Assembly: GCF_000143415.4 (NCBI RefSeq)
Contig: NW_003314280.1
Coordinates: forward strand, 1,051,938 to 1,115,937
From: Selaginella moellendorffii
Taxonomy: Eukaryota > Streptophyta > Lycopodiopsida > Selaginellales > Selaginellaceae
Direction of reading: 5' to 3'
Length of the DNA: 64,000 nt
Position 1 is the stretch's first letter; each line of letters starts with the position of its first letter. The position numbers and the translations under genes were made by a program. Below, piece by piece: positions 31,835 to 40,656 of the stretch. The notes under the pieces were generated by a model. The model saw nothing but the letters and a program-made list of their open reading frames with translations. It searched no databases and was not told the DNA's origin.

Positions 31835-34278
31835 GCTCTACTTCTTCCGAAACGCTGGAAGCATTAGCACAGGAGAAGCTACGAGCGAGTGCTCTGATTC
31901 TGGGGCCGCTCAAGGCATGCAGCAGCGCCAAGGATGGGAAGATCATCCATGGCAATGCCATCCAGTTTGGAGCGATTGCGAACCTTTACGTGGCCAGTGG
32001 TCTGGTTCATATGTACGCTCGATGCGGCAGCATGGTGGATTCGCAGCGGGTCTTCGATGGGATGGTCCAGCACGATGGGGTGTCGTGGAACTCGCTGATT
32101 CAAGGCTATGCCACCAATGGGGAAATGCCGAGAGCGTTGGGCATTTTGTCGCTGATGATCTGGGAGAGTGAGAAGAGTTCTTCCGTGATTCCGACACCTC
32201 GGACCTTTGTCGCTGCACTCAAGGGGTGTAGCAAGTTGGCGGTGGAAGAAGATGGAAGGCTGGTCAATGGAAAGCTTGTCAAGGTTTCTGCGCTCCAGAA
32301 AGTTTCGGAGATTCACTTGGTGGCTGCGAAGTATGGAAGGACAGACTCGACAAGCGTTTTCGTTGGCAACTCGCTGGTGGATTTGTATGCCAAGTGTGGG
32401 AGCCTGGAGGATGCTCGTCGGGTGTTTGATCGGATGGATCATCGCGACAGGGTTTCATGGAACGTTTTGATGGCCGGATGTGCTTTTCACGGGGAGGAGG
32501 AGGCGAGTTTGGAGCTGTTCGAGCGGATGCTACTCCAGGGCTATGCAGCGAACTCTCGGAGCTTTGTCACGGCACTCAAGGCCTGCTCGAGTCTGGCAGA
32601 GAAGGAAGAAGCGATCAAGGGCTCACGGGATGGACAGTTTGTGAAGATTGTGGCTTTGGAGAAAGCTATGGCTATACACTCGCAGGCTGAGAGACTTGGC
32701 TTGGATGTTTACATGGCCAGCGCAATGATCAGTCTATATGCAAGGTGTGGAAGCATCGTGAACGGGCTAAAGGTTTTCGACAGGATGCTGTGCCGTGATC
32801 TCGTGATGTGGAACACGATGATTCTCGGGTGTGCCGAGAACCATGACGCGGAGCTCTCTTTGGAACTGTTCGAGGCGATGAGCAAGCATAGCTGTGAAGC
32901 TCCGAATGCTCGAACTTTAGTTGCGGTGCTCAAGGCATGCGTATATCTGGCCGAGAAAGAAGAAGAAGCGCAGGAGATTTGTGGGAAGAAGATTAGAGTC
33001 ATGCTGCTCGAGAGAGGCATGGCTTTGCATGCTCGAGCCAAGGCAACCATGGAACTCAATGGCTTTCTAGCTTGCGCTCTCGTCGAGCTGTACTCCAAAA
33101 GTGGGAGCTTGGTGGACAGTATGGCCGTGTTCGAAGCTATGGCGCATGATCCAGATGTTACGTTGTGGACTGCTTTGATCACCGGGTGTGCTGACAATGG
33201 GGAAGAAGATCTAGCTCTTGAGCTCTTCTCTCAGATGCAAAGTCATGGAGGTTGTGCACCGGACGCTCATAGTTTTGTAGCGGCAATAAGAGCTTGCGGG
33301 TCTAGCTTGGCAGCAGCGAAAGAATCCAGGGAGACGAAAGTGCTCGTGTGCGTGGAGAGAGGCATGGCTCTCCACTTCGAAGCTACGAAACAAGGATTTG
33401 TTTCGAACAAGTTCCTGGCCAGCGCTCTAGTCGACATGTACGTGAGATGCTCGAGCATGGACGATGCTCGCAGGGTTTTTGCTGCGATCCAGCGTCCGGA
33501 GGTGGCAACTTGGAACACACTGCTTCTGGGATACGTAGAAAGTGGGCAAGGGGAGCTAGCTCTCGAGACTTACGAGCAAATGAAAGCTCGCGGTGGTCTG
33601 GAACCGAATGCTTCGACTCTTGGCCTCGCACTGAGGGCCTGTGGAGTGGCGAGAAGATTGGAAACTGGGAAGAGAGTCCATGGTGAGCTATGCAGGAGAG
33701 GCCTTGAAAGCGATGCTGTTCTAGCAACGTCGCTCATAGATTTCTACGCAAAGTTTGGCAGTCTAGACAACTCTCGCCAAGTGTTCGACTCGGTTTCTAC
33801 AAGGGACGTGATCACCTGGAACGCATTGATAGCAGGATGGAGCAGCCAGGGGAGCTACACGAATTCTCTTGCATTGTTCTACGCCATGCAAGACGAGGAT
33901 CTAAGGCCCAGCAGTGTCACCTTCGTCTCGCTTCTCAACGCTTGCAGCCATGCCGGGATGGTTGAGAGGGCGAGGAAGATCTTTCGTGCAATGGAGGAGT
34001 CGTCCAAGTTTGCCGTGACGCCTGGTATCGAGCACTATGGCTGCATGATCGATGTGCTTTGTCGAGCAAACCAGCTCGATGACGCAGTGGCTATGGTGCG
34101 AGGCATGCCTGTGGAAGCCAATGCCGTGGCCTGGACGATCATTCTCAACGAGTGCTGGAAGCGGCAAAACTTGGTGGTGGGAGCGCTTGCATTCGACGCA
34201 CTACAGAGAATGGGTTTTACCACATCCTCGGCCTTCACCTTGATGACCAGAACTTATGGAGCTGGACAAAGTTTATAA
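31777..34278 (+). CDS. second PPR reading frame, no proper start codon
   Basis: The frame stays open for 833 codons with PPR blocks like those of the upstream gene, ending after the E-type region (IEHYGCMIDVLCRANQLDDA). No DYW domain. A stop lies just before 31,777, and the first ATG in frame (32,011) falls inside the first repeat (VHMYARCG), so it lacks a credible start. A GT at 31,796 and an AG at 31,872 would excise 77 bp and join the upstream PPR frame to this one exactly in phase, giving about 1,797 residues. The donor GTTCTC is weak. Otherwise this is a tandem duplicate that lost its 5' end. Role as for other PPRs: organellar RNA binding. Confidence 0.75.
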   Translation: MGRTGTSSQAKEELVLGNLSSTSSETLEALAQEKLRASALILGPLKACSSAKDGKIIHGNAIQFGAIANLYVASGLVHMYARCGSMVDSQRVFDGMVQHDGVSWNSLIQGYATNGEMPRALGILSLMIWESEKSSSVIPTPRTFVAALKGCSKLAVEEDGRLVNGKLVKVSALQKVSEIHLVAAKYGRTDSTSVFVGNSLVDLYAKCGSLEDARRVFDRMDHRDRVSWNVLMAGCAFHGEEEASLELFERMLLQGYAANSRSFVTALKACSSLAEKEEAIKGSRDGQFVKIVALEKAMAIHSQAERLGLDVYMASAMISLYARCGSIVNGLKVFDRMLCRDLVMWNTMILGCAENHDAELSLELFEAMSKHSCEAPNARTLVAVLKACVYLAEKEEEAQEICGKKIRVMLLERGMALHARAKATMELNGFLACALVELYSKSGSLVDSMAVFEAMAHDPDVTLWTALITGCADNGEEDLALELFSQMQSHGGCAPDAHSFVAAIRACGSSLAAAKESRETKVLVCVERGMALHFEATKQGFVSNKFLASALVDMYVRCSSMDDARRVFAAIQRPEVATWNTLLLGYVESGQGELALETYEQMKARGGLEPNASTLGLALRACGVARRLETGKRVHGELCRRGLESDAVLATSLIDFYAKFGSLDNSRQVFDSVSTRDVITWNALIAGWSSQGSYTNSLALFYAMQDEDLRPSSVTFVSLLNACSHAGMVERARKIFRAMEESSKFAVTPGIEHYGCMIDVLCRANQLDDAVAMVRGMPVEANAVAWTIILNECWKRQNLVVGALAFDALQRMGFTTSSAFTLMTRTYGAGQSL

Positions 34279-35812
34279 TGAGACTTCATTTATATCAAAC
34301 ACGTACAAGCAAGCTAGCTGTTTAGCTGGCGAGCCGATCCACATCATCGTGCAGGCCCTGTTTGATAATCAAAGCTCGAGGTTTGCTTTGTATCGTTCCA
34401 ACAGGTACTACGAAGAAACTGTTACAAGTGGCATCACTTTTGCAAGCCATAGAGACTCTTTTCAGCAGGTACCTTGATTTCTTAGTATTGTGCTTGTTAT
34501 TCGTCCTTAACTTCTTTATAAAGCGTAAAGGTGGTGATAGTTTTTCAAGCCCTAATTAAGAGCGCCACTATCTTTGCTCGAGTAGAAATCTTTGTAAGTT
34601 TTTTCTTGGCTTAAATTTCAATTTCTGGTCTTATAGACTCAGCAGCAAGCTGAAAGAAGAAAAGTCAAAGTGAAACACTGAGCACGAGAATTTCAGTCAA
34701 GCTGTGATTTTTTATATATGTTTTGATTTTACAAGAAAAAACAATGCAAGCAAAGATTTGGAGATATACTCTTGTTATTCTCAATTGTCAAGAAAAAAAA
34801 AGTGGAGTGCGTGCCTGATCCAAATTTTAGGCCTTCAAACAAGCCCCCTCCCGAGATATCCCCGGAGCAAACGGCAATTATCCGTTTCATTCATTTCCTC
34901 CGGCAGCAAATAAAATAATATCAATACGGATGGGCTCGCTTGCTAGTACACGGAACCCAATACGAGTTGCGTATACCAAATCTGTTGATGACGCGGCGCC
35001 CGCCTTACGCAATCGATTGACGGTTTATTCACTCCTTAGATAGATGGACGAGTATTCCTCCCCTGAAAATATTTTAACCTTGATAAGAATGGCTACGAAA
35101 ATTAGTGTGTTGATTCTTGTTCTTCCTTTCTAACTAATTCATTTTCTTTGAATCGAATTGGATCAAGGGATTTCTTTTTACTATGCTTGACACATATGTC
35201 ATGATTAGAGCACGCTTTCTCTTCAATGCGTGGGTTGATCCGGGCTGAGTCTTGCATGCTGAAAAACTCTGGTCATGGCGTCGATCGATGCTCAAACTAA
35301 AATCTGTTCGTTAATCGATGCAGCTCCTTATGCGGGATCTTAAGTCCTGGACGTCGATGATAGCCGCTTTTGCTTGCCAATGGAGATTCTCGCCGATCCA
35401 AGCATGGTCGCCTAGAATGCAATGCTAGCTGCGTATATTAGGAATAAGATTGTGTTACAGTCCGAGATGGAGGAAATTTCTACTGCCATGCCTGGATATT
35501 GCAAACCAGCAAAGTCATAGTGGAACACAGTAAGCTGGTCCCGCGGTATTGACTCTATCGCCATTATTTTGTCATTCGTTTTTACCAGTCTCTAGTCTAA
35601 AAGTAAAGAAATAACATCAAGAAAAACTCAGAAAAATCATTTAGAAATCACAGTGTCTTTCTGAGTTCGTCTGAAATAAAATACGCTCCTCTTAGTGTAC
35701 ATATTTAGAGTCAAGGCTTAAAACAACCAGCAACCACCGTTCCTCTCTCTCTCAAACCACAAGGAGTCCAGAAATAATTTAAGGTTATTGGATTGAACTA
35801 ATGACTAATGTC
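34279..35812. other. intergenic, nothing clear outside the PPR scrap
   Basis: Apart from the PPR fragment at 35,325-35,520 I see no gene, repeat or RNA. Confidence 0.5.
35325..35520 (+). pseudogene. PPR fragment
   Basis: The frame reads LLMRDLKSWTSMIAAFA, the core of a PPR motif, followed by frame breaks and another partial motif ending MPGYCKPAKS. Too short and damaged to be functional. Confidence 0.55.
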
Positions 35813-36223
35813 TCAGTTCTCTCCTTTAGACAGCTTGCTTATGTCCGAGGCAGTAAGAGACGTTGCGTCATTCTTTCCGTCGAAGCACTTGACTTGGACG
35901 TCGCGCAGCGTGCCAGGATCCACACAATGCACAGTCACAGCCACCACGTCCGGATTGATGCGCGGCTTAAAGTAGGAGCAAATCCCACACACCTTGCAAA
36001 ACAGATGCTTGGTCTGGTGCGTCCCAAACGTGTAGAGCGAGAGCCACTCCTCGGAGCCGGGCTGAAGCCGAAACCTGGCCTCGGGAACAATGAAATGCGT
36101 GTTCCTTCGCATGGCACAATTGGAGCAATTGCACTCCCACACAACAACGCTGGCCGCGGCGTCCACCTCCCACCGCACGCGGCCGCAGTGGCAGCCGCCT
36201 TTGTGTGTCACAAGGCCCTCCAT
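35813..36223 (-). CDS. CENP-V/GFA-domain protein
   Basis: Single exon, 136 residues, starting MEGLVTHKGGCHCGRVRWEV. The zinc-binding cysteines of the glutathione-dependent formaldehyde-activating (GFA) / CENP-V fold are all visible: GGCHCG at about 9-14, CNCSNC at about 31-36 and CKVCGI near residue 96. Length is normal for the plant single-domain family. Bacterial relatives form S-hydroxymethylglutathione; CENP-V acts at centromeres in animals; plant members are largely uncharacterised, so the reaction is not assigned. The gene lies 110 bp downstream of SR45a on the same strand. Confidence 0.9.
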   Translation of the reverse strand: MEGLVTHKGGCHCGRVRWEVDAAASVVVWECNCSNCAMRRNTHFIVPEARFRLQPGSEEWLSLYTFGTHQTKHLFCKVCGICSYFKPRINPDVVAVTVHCVDPGTLRDVQVKCFDGKNDATSLTASDISKLSKGEN

Positions 36224-36332
36224 CGCTCTAGATCCACAAACACAAGCTCACTAGATCACTGAATTCTCTATACCTGAGGATAACGATGCCAAAATGAGAA
36301 CGGTGTTTACCTATGGACTCTTTTTTTTATCT

Positions 36333-37564
36333 TTAGTATGATGACGCCGACCTCGATCGCGATGAGCAGTATGAGCTACGTCGGTACGAGCGGCCTCGTC
36401 GAGGGCTCCGGTAGGGAGAGTAGCCAGGCGACGCTGAGCGTTCCCTTCTGCCACGAGAAGATGGGGAGTATCCCCTCCTTGAAGAATGCCTGTACTCGCT
36501 GCGTCTCCTTGAGTAGGCTGTGGAAATCAAACATGGAAGTCATCAAAGAGACGTAAGAAAAAAGGAAAGAAACAGAGGCTTGAGAAGCGAAGGAACTTAC
36601 AGACTTCTCTCGCACTCCTCACGCCGAGGTACTTGCCAGGAGTTGGAGTCCGGGCGCGTTTTCTTTTGGCCTGCAACATAGAAGCTCATCAATTGATCGA
36701 GCTGCTTGTTCAATCAGTTTGGCTAGCTGGTTGGTTGGTTCCGATGATGTTTGAGACACCAAAACAGCTCTGGACGAGGGAAATAAGACAAACATAAGAG
36801 CATTTCAGAAAGAAGAAGAAGGAAAAAAAAAAAAAAAAAAAAAACAAGAGTGTCACATACACGAGGAAGAAAAAAAACAGAAAAGAAAAGGAGAGAAATG
36901 AGCTCTAAAGATGAATTTTTGTACCTTTTCCACGGTGATGGAGCGTCCATCCAAGTTGGACCGATGGAGATATTTGATGCACCTGTCGGCATCTTCAACT
37001 GTGTCCATCGTCACAAATCCAAAGCCTCGGGACTCTCTAGTAAGAGGATCAGTTACCAGGCAGCATTCTATAACCTGGTTGTTTCAATCGAAGGAGTGAA
37101 TAACCTGGAAAGAAGAAGAAGAAAAAAAAAACAATAAGTAAAGGCTCACCTTGCCTTCCTTGGCAAAGTACTCTTCGAGCCATGACTCCGTCACTCTCGT
37201 CGAAAGCCCAGTCACATACAAGTTGTTACCAGGATTCGCAGTAACATCCCGGTCCCTGAGAAGAAGGAAAAAAAACCAAATCCAAGAGAGAAGAAAATCA
37301 CAAAGAAAAGAGAATGCCATCGGCATTTTGCCAAAGAAACACACCTGACGGGGCTTCGTGAAAGAGATCGCGGCGACGAGCTGTATCTGGGAGACGAAGA
37401 AACGAGAGGAGATTCTTGCTTCAACAGCGAAGAAAAGAAGAGAAAGACACGCAAATTTCTTTACCTGTTGCGCTTCGGCGACCTGCCCTGAAAGATGATG
37501 AGAGAGAGAGAGAGAGAGAGAGAGTCATAGAAGCTCAAGGCGAGAGAAAGAACGCAAATACCAT
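36333..37564 (-). CDS. SR45a: SR45a-like serine/arginine-rich splicing factor (Tra2 type)
   Basis: Seven coding exons join in frame to 201 residues: 37562-37564, 37465-37482, 37345-37418, 37150-37255, 36925-37074, 36601-36670, 36333-36517. One RRM lies at about 35-115, with RNP2 NLYVTGLS and RNP1 RGFGFVTM. The conserved RARTPTPGKYLG linker follows, then an Arg/Ser C-terminal domain; a shorter Ser/Arg stretch precedes the RRM, as in Tra2/SR45a. It acts in the nucleus in splice-site choice. The first exon contributes only the ATG. The next acceptor is a tandem CAGGGCAG, and only the second AG keeps the frame. Intron 5 is the longest (254 bp) and carries a long A run. A GA microsatellite lies in intron 1. 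A decayed partial copy lies at 28,180-28,560. Confidence 0.93.
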
Positions 37565-37642
37565 GCTCGCGAGGCCCTCCAAGAAAAAAACCAAGGCGGT
37601 GCCCTAGATTTTAAACAACGGGTGAAAATGAACCTTTTTGCC

Positions 37643-37664
37643 AACCCTAACCCTAGCCCTAACC
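37643..37664 (+). promoter_or_regulatory. telomere-like CCCTAA cluster upstream of SR45a
   Basis: AACCCTAACCCTAGCCCTAACC is three CCCTAA units about 80 bp upstream of the SR45a ATG. Such telo-boxes are common near starts of plant genes active in growing tissue; a short interstitial telomeric repeat is the alternative. Confidence 0.5.
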
Positions 37665-37777
37665 TCTGGGATTAGTCGTAATCAATTGGGATTAAGTTAA
37701 TGTGTTCTTTTCCATATAAGTGTTTCTTTTTCTTCATATTATAAACTTTCATAAACTTTATCGAATTCTTTTGTATC

Positions 37778-39531
37778 TCAATTTAAACTAAGAATGTCCG
37801 CCACCCTGTACTTCTCTGGGTCTACTAGTGACTTGAACTTGCCGCGGCCATTGAATTGGGCCGAGCCTTGTAAGCTACCATACAACTTCCCAAAAATCCC
37901 GTCTACCAGCAGTAGCCTGGGCTGGAAGGAGCTTACCTCAACATTTAGGAAACTAGGCCTTTCGTAAATTGGCCTGGAGATTTTGAAACTCAGACGAATG
38001 CGTTTGGCAACCTCCACTATCACCTGCAACCAAAAAACAGTTAAGCCTTCAACAATGAAGAACATAAAACCATCACCTCGTTTCTTGTCCGTGAGACCAA
38101 GAGATTGTTGAGAAAGTTCCAAGTTGTGGATTCCATAGGCATTTCCATCTGGTAAGGCAGAGATTAAGCGCCAGAAAACCATGCCTTCAGAGTAATACCT
38201 TGTTAATAACAAGCGTTCCTTGATGCTTGGTGCCACCGTCACTGCTCCAGGAAGATAACCACACAGTCTGGTCTCGATAGACAAGCCCGAGTTCCCTGAT
38301 ATACTGCGGAAAAAAAAAAACGTAACTTCATAAAAATAAATGAAAGAGTACTCACAGTTGAGCTGCCTGTGGCAGTCATGATCCTCATGTTGAGCTGCAA
38401 GTCCCCGTCCCAAATGAGACAATAGCTCTGGTCGGGAGTACCGCGGAAATCGAATGTTTCACCGTGAGGGCCACGGATATGGGGATCTCCTCGAACTCCC
38501 GGCGAAGGTCTCAAAGCAGCGTTGCACGGAGCACAGTCCTCCGAAGCAACGGTGCCGGAAACGTCGGCCGAACTGGCTCTGCAAACAGTGACGGTGGAGC
38601 CACCTTCGGCCATGATGTTTGGACCCTCAAGGCTCCCGGTGTTTTGGATGAAGGACGCTCCGCACACGTTGATTGTGCTCTCGTGAGCAGTGGTGGCTCC
38701 TCCAAGCTGGAAGAGAGAATAGAAAGTGAAAATTTTGAGACAGCACTTCAAGCTTACCGAAGCCGAGTTGTTCTCGTAAGTATTGTCCGCGAGGAATCCT
38801 GCCGAAGTGGCCAAGAACTCTAAGCCTCCGCCACTGAGACTAGCGATGTTGTGTCGAAAGGCCGAGCTTCTTATGTCCGCCTTGCTATTCTCAGAGACTC
38901 CAACAGCACCGCCAAAGCCAGCGTTGTTTTTCACGAACAGAGACTTGTAGATGTCGGCCGCACTCCCGTTTCTAACGCCAATAGCACCTCCGATGGAAAA
39001 CTGTGAAACCAGCAAATACTCGTTAGTTGAGAAAGCTGGATGGCAAATATGTAACTCTTACCATGGCAACTTCGTTGTTAATAAAAGCGGCACTATTGAC
39101 TTCGAGAGTTCCCCCGTCGGAGACGAGAATGGCACCACCGTCGTCGTTACCGGATTTACCATTCCGGAGCTCCAAGTTGTAGAGCGAGAGCCTTCCGCCC
39201 TCGCCTGAGACAGCGAGGTGACGAGACTTGCGCTGGGCATCGATGTAGCAGCTCGCGTCTTTGCATGACTTTGCATGGCCAGTGAGCGTGACGCACTTCG
39301 TGATGGTCGGCAGCTCTTTGGTGATGGTAATGGAGTGGCCCACGACGATCCGGCTGCTGGAGCGCAGAGCTTCGATCAGCTCTTGCTCGCTTTTCACGAG
39401 TCCTAAGATGAAAGTACATCGATCAAAAGAAACGTAGAAAAAGAACTGTGAAGTTTTGCTTTACCCGATACAAAAGTTGTAGACGTAGCGAGAAAGAGAG
39501 CGCATATCACGGCAGCAAATCGCAGCTCCAT
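37778..39531 (-). CDS. secreted beta-helix protein with root-cap/vWD-like C-terminus
   Basis: Seven exons join in frame to 474 residues: 39465-39531, 39062-39402, 38758-39000, 38356-38706, 38199-38303, 38077-38148, 37778-38023. A signal peptide (MELRFAAVICALFLATSTTF) opens the protein. Residues about 25-270 form repeated Gly/Asn-rich turns (LSLYNLELRN, SIGGAIGVRN, GFGGAVGVSE) typical of a right-handed parallel beta-helix. From about 275 comes GDPHIRGPHGETFDFRGTPD, then YIRELGLVYRDQTVWLSSW and VDGIFGKLYG. This matches the order of the plant root-cap/LEA-like family and resembles von Willebrand D domains. An apoplastic location is likely. The pairing of the two halves resembles large secreted protein families of lycophytes and mosses, of unknown function. 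Confidence 0.8.
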
Positions 39532-39821
39532 AGCTCCCAAAGTCGTAACGCTGCTTGTTCTCGCCAATAGGAGAAGTTCTTACATGAACTATAGATCGAC
39601 CGAGGCGTGAGTTTTCACGAGGAACCACACTCTGGATGAGTGTTTCAGGTAGCCACATTTATGCTATACCGGCAAGGTGGAATTCCGAAGGCTAGCCACG
39701 AGTTCCAACCAATAGGCTTAAGCTCCCAAGTTTTGGTGCTACAAGTTAACAAGTTATTCAATCCTGCTGTTACTTAATTCTCCCTGGAATCAAATGCTTG
39801 TGTCAGTTCTTCTTCCAAACA

Positions 39822-40556
39822 CTACCTGGAACGTAGTTTTCGCCCATGCTGGCACCCGATATCCTGACCGAATGTGTTGTTCTGAGGAGGAAAGTAAGTT
39901 CCAGGCCCCGGAAGCCCGCTATCCGGTCCTCGGTGCCACTTCCCTGTCATTGTGAAGGCCGGACCGCTCCTGCCAGCAACACGTTTGCCTCTGTCCGGGT
40001 TATACTGCGCAGGGCCTGGAGTGTTGTAAAAGTCGCCATAGACCGTCCGAGGTCCCGGGTTACACGTCCTCGATGGAGGAAACCTGTTGGCCATTGTAAA
40101 CGAGGGACTCTGCGGCCTTGCCGAGTAGAAGTAAGTGCCTGGACCCGGAGCATCCGTGTCGTGCTTGGTGGTCCGCTTGGACGCCACAGTGAAGGCCGGC
40201 CCGCTGTTCTTGTTTGGAAGGGAGTAAGTGCCAGGCCCCGGTGTCACCTCGCTCAGGAGAAAACGTCTAGGAGTCCATGCGTTGGTGTTGCCTCGAGGAG
40301 ATGGATGTCGCGAGCGTTCCAGCATCCACATCTTCTCCAGGTCCAGGTTTGGAGTCCCCTTCGTGCTCAGGCTGAAAGCCGGTCCCGTTGGGCCGAGCCT
40401 TGGATGGTACATGCCTGGTCCCAGCTTCCAATCTTCATTGGGAGGTGGTCGACGCTTTGCAGCGAGGGTGAAGGCCGGAGGAGAACGGACAACCGGTTTT
40501 ATACTGGGATTGTAAGCAGCTGGTCCAGGAGACCTGTCTTCCACCTTGTAGGACAT
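39822..40556 (-). CDS. SHIPPO-repeat (ODF3/CIMAP-like) flagellar protein
   Basis: Single exon, 244 residues. At least six SHIPPO/STPGR motifs are visible: SPGPAAYNP at about 9-17, LGPGMYHPR, TPGPGTYSLP, APGPGTYFYS, TPGPAQYNP and LPGPGTYFPP. Each is followed some 12 residues later by SGPAFTV-like strands. Proteins with these repeats line ciliary doublet microtubules or sperm-tail structures. In land plants they are kept only where sperm swim, so expression in the male gametophyte is expected. Start chosen at the only early ATG (MSYKVEDRSPG). The final repeat is followed by a short basic tail. It lies 100 bp downstream of GAA1 on the same strand. Confidence 0.88.
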   Translation of the reverse strand: MSYKVEDRSPGPAAYNPSIKPVVRSPPAFTLAAKRRPPPNEDWKLGPGMYHPRLGPTGPAFSLSTKGTPNLDLEKMWMLERSRHPSPRGNTNAWTPRRFLLSEVTPGPGTYSLPNKNSGPAFTVASKRTTKHDTDAPGPGTYFYSARPQSPSFTMANRFPPSRTCNPGPRTVYGDFYNTPGPAQYNPDRGKRVAGRSGPAFTMTGKWHRGPDSGLPGPGTYFPPQNNTFGQDIGCQHGRKLRSR

Positions 40557-40656
40557 TTGGATGCAGTGCTGCTCCTTCTAATTCGGCGGCTTCTGCAGAA
40601 CACATAACTAAAGTTCTTGACAGTTATAAGACAGTTGCCAACTTCACCTGAATCGT

